In this document: piece after piece, positions 54,801 through 60,114 of the stretch
How positions within the stretch are numbered: the stretch's first letter is position 1
Layout: every line of letters begins with the position of its first letter
Assembly: GCA_039024375.1 (NCBI GenBank)
Contig: JBCCQK010000001.1
Location: 1 to 60,114, forward strand
Direction of reading: 5' to 3'
DNA: 60,114 nt
Source: JAFMDF01 sp039024375
Lineage (GTDB): Bacteria > Bacteroidota > Bacteroidia > Chitinophagales > Saprospiraceae
Position numbers and translations under genes: made by a program
The notes under the pieces: generated by a model
What the model saw: only the letters and a program-made list of their open reading frames with translations
Told to the model about the DNA's origin: nothing
The model's database searches: none

Positions 54801-57390
54801 GCAGGTCAATTTGCTGACAAAGCGCCTTCATCATTTCCTCGGGCCGTTGCACCAACGCTTCGTACTGCAATCGAAATTGCTGATTCTGCGGAATTTTCTG
54901 TAAAAACTGTTGAATATTTCGATGGCTTTCCAACCAAACCAACTCTCCTAGTTCTTTCGAATTATACCGATGATTTTTTAGATACAGCACTTGTTCCATG
55001 TGGTACTTTTCGAAAGAATGAACCATGGATTGTGGATGGCGTACTAAATGAATAAAAATGGGATTATCAAAGTTTTGGTGGATATTTTCTAGTGTTGCTG
55101 CGTCCAAAGCGTAGGCGGGCGTTTTGTCCACAATGATTTTGGGAGCCGCCCACGTTTGCAATTGTTGGTAAAAATCTAAAGTAGTAGCGCCGTCCATTTC
55201 CCATTGTCGAATGGTTGCTTTCGCTTCGTCCACGCTGCAATTTTTCAGTTGCATCACCGCCCGAACGGCGCCTTCTTGCCAAAGCTCGAATTTGCCAACG
55301 TAGGCTTGATTGCGCTCCGCCAAAGTCGAGAATCCCAATAATTTTAGTTCGTTGAAAGCAACTAAATCGGGATGACCCGCCAGCATTAAACTCAATAGAC
55401 TAGTCCCCGAACGGGGCGGCGCTAGTATAAAAATAGCCGATGGGTTTTTTATAGCGATTGGTGTCGGCGCAGTAGAAGTGGGAAGGTATTTTTTGAAATC
55501 GGCAATTTGTACCGCAGTTAACCTACTTTCTTCTTCCTTAGCGCTAGCTACACTTTTCTTCGTTTGAATAGCTAATTCTTTCGCGTAGTCTTTAGTTAAA
55601 AATTGAGCATACTCGGCAATCGTTGGATGGTTAAAAATCGTTGTGACAAAAATGGACGTATTCAGTTTTTTTTGCCATTGTCCGATAAATTGAGCCGCTT
55701 GAATTGAAGTACCACCTAGTTCAAAAAACTTATCGTGGCGGCCAATGCCGTCTATTTGTAAAATGGATTCCCAAGATTTTGCTAGTTTCTTTTCCAAATC
55801 ACCTTTTAGAGTAGTATAAGCTTGTGCCAATTTGGGACGACTGCTCGGTGGTAATGGCAACGCCTTTCGGTCGAATTTTCCATTTGGAGTTAGAGGCATT
55901 TTGGCTAAAGTCACAAAACGAGTAGGTAGCATATAGGGCGGTAACTGCTGCGCCAAAAAATCCCGTAGTTCGCTGATGGTTACCGCATTTTCACTGTTCT
56001 CGGTCAAATAGGCTACTAACATTTTTTGACGATTATTGTCGTCTGTTCGAAGCACGACCACCGTTTCTTTAACACTCGGATGCTGCCCAATTGCCGTTTC
56101 TATTTCTCCCAATTCTATTCGATAGCCGTTGAACTTTACTTGAAAGTCGGCTCTGCCCAAAAATTCGACGCTATCGTCGGGTGACCACTTGGCCAAATCG
56201 CCCGTTTTGTACAGCGTTTTTCCCCCACGAATTGCTTGAAAAGGGTTGTTAATAAATCGTTCGGCAGTCAGTTCAGACCGATTCCAGTATCCTTTTCCAA
56301 CTACGTCTTTTGCGCCGCCAATGTAAATTTCGCCCACCTCCTCCTTACCAACTTCTTGTAGCTGTTCATTCAAGATGAAAATTTCGTAGTTAGCAATTGG
56401 AAAACCAATGGGTACTTTAGCTGCTGCGAACCCTTTCGGTATTTTAAAAAAAGTACAGTTGACGGTCGCTTCCGTTGGGCCGTATAAATTGTACAATTGA
56501 CAGTTAGTTAGTAACTGTTCGTGTCGTTGGGCTAAAGAAGTTGGGCAAACTTCTCCCGATACGTTGATGAGTTCGAGAGATTGTAATTTTTGGGGATTGG
56601 CTTGTTCTAGAATTAACGTATGCAAGGAAGGCAGCGTGAGTAGGTGGGAAATCTGCTGCCGCTCAATCGTATTGGCTAACTGCTGGATATCCTTTTCTTC
56701 GTCCTGTCGAGGAATTACTAAGGTTGCCCCTTGATAGAAGGTCCAAAAAATGGTCAACACCGATACGTCAAAAGAAATGGAACAAGTCAGCAACATTTTA
56801 TGGATAGGATTGGGCGCAATTTGCTGTTGCCCTTCTAATTGATTCATTACGTTTTGGTGGCTAATCATCACCCCTTTAGGACGCCCCGTTGACCCCGACG
56901 TGTAAATCATATACGCCAAGTCGGTAGATTGATTGACTTTTTGGTAAGGTTTCGAGAAGTCTGGTTCTAATATCTGTTGAATCTTCTCTATAAAAACCAA
57001 TTCAGTAGGCAGTCCTAAAAGATTACTTTTAAAAGCACTTTGTGTAATAACTATTTTAGCTTGGGCATCTTCCACCATAAATCGAACCCTCTCCTTCGGG
57101 TAAGCCACATCAATTGGTACGTAGGCCGCTCCTGCCTTTTGAATCCCAATAATTGTTACCAATAATTCTAAAGAGCGTTCCAAATGAAAGGCCACAAAAT
57201 CGCCTCTTTGAACGCCTTTTGCTTGTAGATAGCTAGCCAATTGGGTTGATTGTTGGTCTAGGGCAGCGTAAGTCAGCACTTGATTTTCGAAAATCAACGC
57301 TGCTTGATTAGGCGTTACAGCCGCATAGTGCTCGACCAATTCGGGTAGGAGGGTATTCTTTCCAAAAAATGTTACGTTTTTTGAGGACAT
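45814..57390 (-). CDS. Hybrid NRPS-PKS megasynthase with internal sulfotransferase and aminotransferase, A-PCP-ST-KS-AT-ACP-AMT-C-A-PCP-TE
   Basis: The 3858-residue protein is a complete single-gene assembly line. Order: A1 (~15-520, YTSGSTGRPKG at ~164); PCP1 (Ser562 in ELGGTS); sulfotransferase (~650-930, PPRSGTSLL with R660, 3'-phosphate-binding RHPQSMVHS from R784); KS (~957-1380, C1126, H1262, H1302 all present); AT (~1475-1790, Ser1573 in GHSMGE; VAAHS at the specificity position); ACP (Ser1906); Pro/Thr-rich linker; class III aminotransferase (~2090-2505, PLP Lys2342 in YGKIAGGG); C (~2535-2960, HHIIADG with H2665); A2 (~2990-3480); PCP2 (Ser3535); TE (Ser3665, D3692, H3826). No KR, DH, ER, MT or E domain is present. 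The predicted product is amino acid 1 + C2 unit, beta-aminated, joined to amino acid 2. No phosphopantetheinyl transferase gene is nearby. Confidence 0.95.
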   Translation of the reverse strand: MSSKNVTFFGKNTLLPELVEHYAAVTPNQAALIFENQVLTYAALDQQSTQLASYLQAKGVQRGDFVAFHLERSLELLVTIIGIQKAGAAYVPIDVAYPKERVRFMVEDAQAKIVITQSAFKSNLLGLPTELVFIEKIQQILEPDFSKPYQKVNQSTDLAYMIYTSGSTGRPKGVMISHQNVMNQLEGQQQIAPNPIHKMLLTCSISFDVSVLTIFWTFYQGATLVIPRQDEEKDIQQLANTIERQQISHLLTLPSLHTLILEQANPQKLQSLELINVSGEVCPTSLAQRHEQLLTNCQLYNLYGPTEATVNCTFFKIPKGFAAAKVPIGFPIANYEIFILNEQLQEVGKEEVGEIYIGGAKDVVGKGYWNRSELTAERFINNPFQAIRGGKTLYKTGDLAKWSPDDSVEFLGRADFQVKFNGYRIELGEIETAIGQHPSVKETVVVLRTDDNNRQKMLVAYLTENSENAVTISELRDFLAQQLPPYMLPTRFVTLAKMPLTPNGKFDRKALPLPPSSRPKLAQAYTTLKGDLEKKLAKSWESILQIDGIGRHDKFFELGGTSIQAAQFIGQWQKKLNTSIFVTTIFNHPTIAEYAQFLTKDYAKELAIQTKKSVASAKEEESRLTAVQIADFKKYLPTSTAPTPIAIKNPSAIFILAPPRSGTSLLSLMLAGHPDLVAFNELKLLGFSTLAERNQAYVGKFELWQEGAVRAVMQLKNCSVDEAKATIRQWEMDGATTLDFYQQLQTWAAPKIIVDKTPAYALDAATLENIHQNFDNPIFIHLVRHPQSMVHSFEKYHMEQVLYLKNHRYNSKELGELVWLESHRNIQQFLQKIPQNQQFRLQYEALVQRPEEMMKALCQQIDLPFHPDLLTPYQNIETKNINGIHAESRSMSDSNLLKFTKINAQKAATPSPKNIQQLNIETLTLAKDLGYEMPLDTQENLPKKQPIKSSFSSSDIAIIGMACRLPGANSLHEFWLNLVNGKDVSRAVTAADLEALGQGEELLKRTNRVARTLSLDDLACFDAAFFGYYPKEAAMMDPQHRVLLEVAYAALESAGCNPYEYKGKIGIFGGVARNSYFSGNIATHPDLLATAGEYQDTLGSEKTFAISRVAYQLNLKGPAVNVQTACSTSGTAVHLACQSILNGDSDMVLVSGGRIQPDLQAGYDYVEGGPLSPDGYLRAFDAEAKGMVRGNGMVSIVLKKLDRALEDRDHVWAVIKGTAINNDGNEKIGFTAPSIKGQSDAITTALAKANLSADAIDYVEAHGTGTILGDPIEVAGLTKAFRKHTDKKQYCAIGSVKTAIGHLDAGSCLVGIIKTALSLKYELLPPSLNFEKPNPQIDFANSPFYVNDRLQRWEKGERIRRVGVSSFGLGGTNAHLILEEAPAVKENTKTIPTPNFNLLLLSAKSESSLNEQQAQLTAFLERKPDIRLVDVAYTLATGRAAFNYRLSNIYSSNNSDKPTATFKNQLKSGNTASKITFLFPGGGAQYVGMAKGLYIAFPTFREQVDSCADFLKKEWELDIAPLLFTETISATNEHKSAIQRPTNALATLFTVEYALAKLWQNWGIEPDQMIGHSMGEYTAACLAGVFSWEDGLRIVVKRGQLFEGLSAAGSMLSVSLSEKELSPYLSDKTSISVINKPNNCVVSGTVEAINHLHQKLTQRGIEASKIHIDVAAHSAQIEPIIPEFSAFLKGISFHPPIIPVISNVNGNWALPEEMVTPDYWVRHLRQTVRFSDGLATILKEKNGLLLEVGPGQTLATFARQHPKKDKTQSIYSSVRHPKETIDDVAFLQKTLGKLWCNGVAIDWNKYYEPFSPAKVPLPTYPFERKRHWIAPALTKQTIPTSGVTPVEQPLHFTVQPITSTIPIKPQTMTRKDHLIDLIKEILFELSGLEAEEMDNEATFLELGFDSLFLTQAVTKFNRKFQLAITFRKLFEDASTIERLAEYVDETLAKDLFLPPVIVQNTVTPTTIVSPTTSTTNNSTLQTVINQQLQIMQQQLDLLKGSGTTTNVPVPTQISTAQNSPRKIPSPTPQKLTSLPPKVSDADKSKGFGPWKPIPKGVSELTDFQQRQLADFIKKYNQKTQGSKRLSQVQRQYLSDPRSIQAFNKLWKDAVYQIAMTRSKGSKMWDVDGNEYIDFLMSFGIGLFGHTPDFVQTAVIEQMQKGTELAVLPPLAKEVAELLCEVTGMERATLVNTGSEAISAAIRATRTVSGREKVAVFEGDYHGIADEMLVRGVQLKGRTKSMTIAPGIPESAVSNVLVLYYDDPNLMDVIEDNADDLAAIIVEPFHTQTPHLQRKVVLEQLRSIATQKDIALVYDECVTGFRATQTGAQGWYGVEADLCAYGKIAGGGLPIAMLAGKAKYLDAFDGGQWQFGDDSFPEAMVTFFGGTYVKHPVSLAAAKAVLEQLKANGPQLQFNLNRRTKAFAKRLAQLFRATKAPLAIKSASSILAVKVIDDYPLSKIFFHVMRHHGVYMTERAGFLSTEHSDADLDKVYQIYQTAIAEMFDRQFFMEWHGEDLNEIIDPELMGLAVDPTQPKIVPLTDGQEEIWIGHQFNSEAASAYNLATEIRLEGNLDLEKMRTAIQQLVDRHEALRTTFSEDGKTQIIALNFEMSIPFIDLANGEKSLTLSDIHQQEAETPMDLFQGPLSRFQIIRLADDVHLVIITVHHIIADGWSLGILSTDLGTLYAKLVGKKHQPLTAPKQLSRYALEVAKAKESEAYRQSVNYWKKEFADDIPVLAFPTDRLRPPVKTYASAMEKIHFSADVQTNIKQLAAKQGATFYNFMFAAFQTFIHRLSQQETFTLGVVAAGQAIAGNQGLVGHSVSLLPLKMTVDATDTFLAHLKKVRTKMLDAFDHQNYTLGALVKELKLPRDTSRQPIISVLFNLDSDFSQLNFGDLKVSTRAVPRNYETFDIFINLKTNASGITFEWIYNTDLFDTSTIQRRLLEFDTLIKGILEQPNQPIAQLPLLPESEREKLLTSWNDTNVDNFPTVCIHTLFEQKAQQFPNATALTFNNELVTYQELNQRATILAGYFQQKRVKRGKKVGVYLERSSEMLISLLAVLKLGAIYIPLDPINPTERLATILEDVKADFLISHEPLKNQIPVFDGTVLFYENSLENTFQPLIQNGSTPRVTDTAYIIYTSGSTGKPKGIAIPHYAVVDHHSAIIDKYKIDEKDKILAVASIAFDPSVQDFFMPLFVGGTVIIADKEAVKDGFLLKELIEKTKPTLMQATPSTWQMLLLAGWTNSPQLRALSGGEGLSKELAQQLLANTKEVWNIYGPTETTIWSTTKQIQPHLFSEDNFGYLPVGRPINNVKIYILDQTQQPVPIGVGGEIYIAGVGVAPNGYHQLPELTNKTFVPNPFSDEKHYQTLYRTGDRGRYLPNGDIEYLNRGDKQVKIRGYRIELGDIETAIGQYGEVQENRVMVREDQPNDKRLAAYLIVRNQATFSIEGLKEFLKGQLPDYMIPAAFVLMDAFPMTVSQKVDRKKLPVPEWSNVAKKKIFCAATSPTEKMLAAIWQDLLNLDSISIHDDFFELGGHSLIAVSMMASIEKKLGRRVPLAALLQHSTINQLGYLLDKKAERTFEGSLVPIRTTGSKPPLYLIHGGGLHVLMFQTLAANMDDDQPIYALQAKGLNGEGQPLDRIEDMASHYIEAIQQVHPNQPYALAGYSFGGLIAFEMAKQLQAANKEVLLLSVFDTVIKPELTNFEHSFSEKVSTIGKKVAWNLKDLVTNPVENFSYRKYVYIRKLNNWKYRVFKEGKDTQTQQDTQLESIVNQSNFEAWKNYTITPYEGDLHLFRAEEQRFFIEDHQFLGWKPYIRGKIHTLDVPGDHLSLFNPPNGEQFAKILQALLEEKYQRNLKFKT

Positions 57391-57505
57391 CGCATTGTAG
57401 TCTAGGTAGTGATTGGTGACTAGTTGATTAGTGACTAGTTAGACAGAGTGCTGATTTTCAACCGTTTGTGCTACTCAAAAGTAAGTTCTTAATAATTACT
57501 TAGCT

Positions 57506-57609
57506 GGTAGCACAGCCTTTAGGCTGTCCTGTTCACAAGCCTTTAGGCTTGGACTATCTTGCAAAGGTCTAAAGACCTTTTAACCTGACAGCCTAAAGGC
57601 TGTGCTACC
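57506..57609. repeat. Branched (cloverleaf-like) palindrome upstream of the megasynthase
   Basis: A perfect 23-bp outer stem (57506-57528 with 57587-57609, from GGTAGCACAGCC) encloses two perfect hairpins: CAAGCC/GGCTTG (57536-57551) and AAAGGTCT/AGACCTTT (about 57563-57579). The outer arms themselves contain AGCCTTTAGGCT self-complementary units. It sits ~115-220 bp upstream of the megasynthase start. It could be a repeat element, a leader structure or a protein-binding cruciform. Confidence 0.75.
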
Positions 57610-57904
57610 GATTGGGAACTTTCGATTAAAAAATATTAAATCACCTCATGTTCTAACTTGAACAAATAGTCAGTTAAATTTGTAGGGGGATTTTTCGATG
57701 AAGCGGCTTTGGATAAAGCCAATAAGTAGGCGTGATTGTTTTTTTATCACGAATTGCAGTGGTGGTGGAAATGGGAGTAGGTATAAGTTCTTATCGACAA
57801 ATTTACAAAAAAAAGTGGTTTAAAGGAAGAACGGATTGCAGTGGGGTACAAAATAGTGTAAGGTGTGTTTGGGGATTGGGTTCCAAGACCTACAGAATGG
57901 CTAT

Positions 57905-57952
57905 ATTGTTGTATGGTTATATTGTTTGGCAGCCATATAGCCATACAACAAT
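57905..57952. repeat. Short inverted repeat (ATTGTTGTATGG family)
   Basis: The 18 bases at 57905-57922 match the reverse complement of 57935-57952 with one mismatch. The arms resemble the outer arms of the repeat at 9629-9722, so this is a dispersed palindromic unit. Confidence 0.6.
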
Positions 57953-58184
57953 ACAATTACACAATTAGTAGCTTTTTTGATGCTTATTAAAATGATTTGT
58001 AGCTGCTTAGCGCATTTTTCACCATAAAGTCCATACAGTTCATAGAGTCCATAAAGTTTTTTTCGAGCGTTAGTATCGACTATTTCGAGCGTTAGTATTG
58101 ACTATTTTGTACTGTTTAAGCGTTTTCAATGCAGGGTGGTAAGTAGGTACAATGATTTTTTAGATATGAACTGCATGGGGAATA

Positions 58185-58706
58185 TTACCTCAATTTTTGT
58201 AAGGCCTTTAATATCTTTTTACCTCTCGATTGAAAAGCTGCCGTTCCGTAGGGTAAGTGTTCCTCAATAACTAAGCGTAGTTCCTCTGATAAATCGGGTT
58301 CTTTTTTGCAAATATTATACAAGACGGTCATGGAGAAAGCACGAACGGCCACCGCTTCTTTGGGGTCTAACAAATAGCCAAAACAACAATCGGCAGCAAT
58401 GCCCATCAAATCTTCGGGCAATTCCACATCCTGCAGAACACGAACTGTATTTCGCTTGACGGCAACGTGTAAGTTTTTATTTTGAAGATTATGCACTAGT
58501 TTTTCTAGGTGCTTATTGAGTAGAAAAGGATATTTCTCTACACAATGCATCATTATCCACGCCGCCCGTTGCGTTACCCGATGTTCATTGCCGTAAAAAT
58601 GGGTCATCAATTCATCAAATCGGGACTGGTCTGCGTCGATATAATCTCTCACAAGAATGGCTTGTGCCTTAGAATGTTCTTTTAGTATGGCGGCTTTTAG
58701 GTCCAT
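58185..58706 (-). CDS. Small all-helical HEAT/ARM-like protein of unknown function
   Basis: The 173-residue protein is predicted all-helical, with repeated helix pairs (QRAAWIMMHCVEKYPFLLNK, VAVKRNTVRVLQDVELPEDL, AVRAFSMTVLYNICKKEPDL) of the ARM/HEAT type also found in DNA-alkylation-repair-like proteins. No catalytic residue is evident and there is no signal peptide. It starts 9 bp after the M42 peptidase stop on the same strand, so the two form an operon. It might be a binding partner of that peptidase, which is a guess from position only. Confidence 0.75.
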   Translation of the reverse strand: MDLKAAILKEHSKAQAILVRDYIDADQSRFDELMTHFYGNEHRVTQRAAWIMMHCVEKYPFLLNKHLEKLVHNLQNKNLHVAVKRNTVRVLQDVELPEDLMGIAADCCFGYLLDPKEAVAVRAFSMTVLYNICKKEPDLSEELRLVIEEHLPYGTAAFQSRGKKILKALQKLR

Positions 58707-58715
58707 ATAGTCATT

Positions 58716-59765
58716 TTACCTAAACTGCCAGTTGTACTTGTCTAAATTAGACAAACTTGCCTCCAACAAGTCAATACAATTTCGAATATCTGTTTTATGA
58801 GCCGTTTCAATGGATTGATGAATATGTCGGGTAGGAATAGAAATTGCTCCCGCAATCGAACCATTTTTACCGTAGCGTTGAACTGCTGCGGTGTCCGTTC
58901 CACCAGCGGGTAAAATTTCTTTTTGCCATTTGATGCCGTTCTTTTGCGCCACTTCGACCATGTAGTTGACCATTCGATAGTCACAGACGACGGAGCCATC
59001 CATGACCTTAATACCTGCCCCTTCACCTAGCTTGGTAACCATTTCGTGCGGATTCGCTCCGGGTACATCAAAGGCAATCGTTGTGTCTAAGCCAAAGCCA
59101 AAATCGGGGTCGATTTGGTGACTTGCACTCATAGCTCCTCTCAATCCGATTTCTTCCTGCACGGTAAAAACGCCGTACACGTCGTAAGGCACTTCTTTAT
59201 CTTTTAGCGATTTCAATACCTCTAGTAAAATATAAACAGAGACTCGGTTGTCAATGGATTTTCCATTAACGCAGTCGCCCATTTCAATCAATTGCCGCTC
59301 TCTGGTGATGGGGTCACCAACCGAAACTATCTTTTCCACCGCTTCTTTGGACATTCCCGTATCAATGAAAAAATCTTGGATGTGAATAGCTTTGCCCCGT
59401 TCTTCGGCTTTCATTAAGTGGATAGGCTTACTTCCCATTACACCGATAATGTCCTCTTTTCCGTGAATAATGACTCGTTGCGCCGTCAAGGTTTTGGGGT
59501 CAAAACCGCCAAGCGTGTGGAACCGAATAAACCCATCGTCATCCACGTGCGTAACAATGAAGCCGATTTCATCCATGTGAGCGGCTACCATTGTTTTTTT
59601 GTCCGCTTTCCCTTTTTTGATGGCAATCACATTACCCATCGCATCGACAGAAACCTCGTCAACGTAAGGGGTAACTTCCTCCAATACCATTGCTCGAATT
59701 CTTTGCTCAAAACCAGAAGTACCGGGCACTTCGCATATTTTTTTCAATAAGGGTATATCAATCAT
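58716..59765 (-). CDS. M42-family metallo-aminopeptidase (glutamyl aminopeptidase/PepA-like, TET family)
   Basis: The 349-residue protein has the M42 plan: CEVPGTSGFEQRIRAMV, first metal ligand H63 in VAAHMDEIGF, NGKSIDNRVSVYIL (bridging Asp), catalytic pair in FTVQEEIGLRGA, Asp in GFGLDTTIAFD, and the final ligand in ISIPTRHIHQSIE. Enzymes of this family form dodecameric shells that trim N-terminal residues from peptides in the cytoplasm. It is the promoter-proximal gene of a pair with the HEAT-like protein. To its right there is only a 349-bp AT-rich gap with inverted repeats. Confidence 0.93.
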   Translation of the reverse strand: MIDIPLLKKICEVPGTSGFEQRIRAMVLEEVTPYVDEVSVDAMGNVIAIKKGKADKKTMVAAHMDEIGFIVTHVDDDGFIRFHTLGGFDPKTLTAQRVIIHGKEDIIGVMGSKPIHLMKAEERGKAIHIQDFFIDTGMSKEAVEKIVSVGDPITRERQLIEMGDCVNGKSIDNRVSVYILLEVLKSLKDKEVPYDVYGVFTVQEEIGLRGAMSASHQIDPDFGFGLDTTIAFDVPGANPHEMVTKLGEGAGIKVMDGSVVCDYRMVNYMVEVAQKNGIKWQKEILPAGGTDTAAVQRYGKNGSIAGAISIPTRHIHQSIETAHKTDIRNCIDLLEASLSNLDKYNWQFR

Positions 59766-60114
59766 TTTAACGTACTATTTTTAGTGTAATGTCTTTGACA
59801 AATGAATGATGGGTGATAAATGATGAATGATTTTAATCCGTAGTAAATACGAAATAAATAGAATTATTCATCACTCATTATTCATTTTAGTTAGTAATTA
59901 TGTTTTTTATAATATACAGGATTTTTCGCCTGCGAAAGTACAATATATCAGAGATAAATGAGAGGTCAGAAGTCAGACCGTCCTTAAGAACTGTCAGAAG
60001 TCAGACTTCATAAAATGCTAAAAACTAAACATTCGAATTAAAAAGCAAGTGGTAGCTTTAACGGCAAGAAAATGGATAAGTTAATCAATTGATAAAGAAT
60101 ATTTTACATTTTTC
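59766..60114. other. 349-bp right-edge intergenic region
   Basis: AATGAATGATGGGTGATAAA near 59800-59820 faces AATGAATAATGAGTGATGAA in reverse complement near 59865-59887, an imperfect inverted repeat. The segment GAATGATAAATG... near 38195-38260 has similar composition. From 59940, AGAAGTCAGAC is repeated (about 59968-59978 and 59997-60007). No gene is seen up to the end. Confidence 0.5.

Larger units (their letters stand above)
57391..58184. other. 794-bp leader and intergenic region upstream of the megasynthase
   Basis: No gene is supported. From the start codon outward it holds CACTAATC/GACTAGTC repeats (57404-57440), a branched palindrome (57506-57609), a small CGTGAT/ATCACG hairpin (57731-57751), an 18-bp inverted repeat (57905-57922 with 57935-57952), and tandem TTTCGAGCGTTAGTAT repeats (58060-58100). 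The megasynthase promoter presumably lies here. The 78- and 69-residue open frames at 57732-57968 are repeat sequence. Confidence 0.55.

Noticed and set aside
57732..57968. Open frames of 78 and 69 residues on both strands
   Set aside because: Both are within inverted-repeat DNA, and the peptides reflect the repeated ATAGCCATA-type sequence.

Overview
The window looks like a chromosomal segment of a Bacteroidota bacterium, most probably of the Saprospira/Chitinophaga side of the phylum. The signs are a type IX secretion (T9SS) C-terminal sorting domain, small ECF sigma factors paired with non-zinc anti-sigma-like membrane proteins, a run of ~800-residue MacB/FtsX-type permeases, AT-rich gaps full of foldback repeats, and weak Shine-Dalgarno signals. 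This assignment is inferred from gene content; no rRNA, tRNA, CRISPR array or intact transposase was seen.

Layout. 1-3713: two hairpins, then a minus-strand set read as ECF sigma factor -> membrane-anchored TPR/anti-sigma-like protein -> secreted M48-like zinc peptidase. 3979-20714: six tandem plus-strand FtsX/MacB-family permeases with no ATPase gene among them, separated by palindromic gaps. 20837-28460: Dps, a metallo-beta-lactamase-fold hydrolase, a SAM methyltransferase, an ECF sigma/membrane-protein pair split by a foldback element, a KOW/DUF2027-Smr protein, a DUF4143 AAA ATPase whose start codon lies in a perfect inverted repeat, and a creatininase-family hydrolase. 28760-39459: an amidase lipoprotein, small conserved proteins, TPR lipoprotein, another ECF sigma factor, smpB, a GH3/serine-hydrolase fusion and rlmN. 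39478-45411: a 1977-residue secreted sugar-dehydrogenase-like adhesin with T9SS signal. 45814-57390: a 3858-residue hybrid NRPS-PKS. 58185-59765: a small helical-repeat protein and an M42 aminopeptidase.

The outstanding object is the single-gene megasynthase, read as A-PCP-sulfotransferase-KS-AT-ACP-aminotransferase-C-A-PCP-TE. All catalytic residues I could check are present. Its order predicts loading of one amino acid, possible sulfation on the first carrier protein, one two-carbon extension with no ketoreduction, transamination of the beta-ketone, coupling to a second amino acid and thioesterase release. The internal sulfotransferase between PCP and KS is a combination I do not recognise from characterised assembly lines.

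A second theme is non-coding. The gaps hold several families of full-length foldback elements: a ~390-bp family with two copies whose paired motif changes in concert; a ~140-160-bp family with two copies; a 77-bp element with a 9-bp target-site-like duplication; a branched palindrome upstream of the megasynthase; and others. Several begin exactly at the stop codon of the preceding gene.
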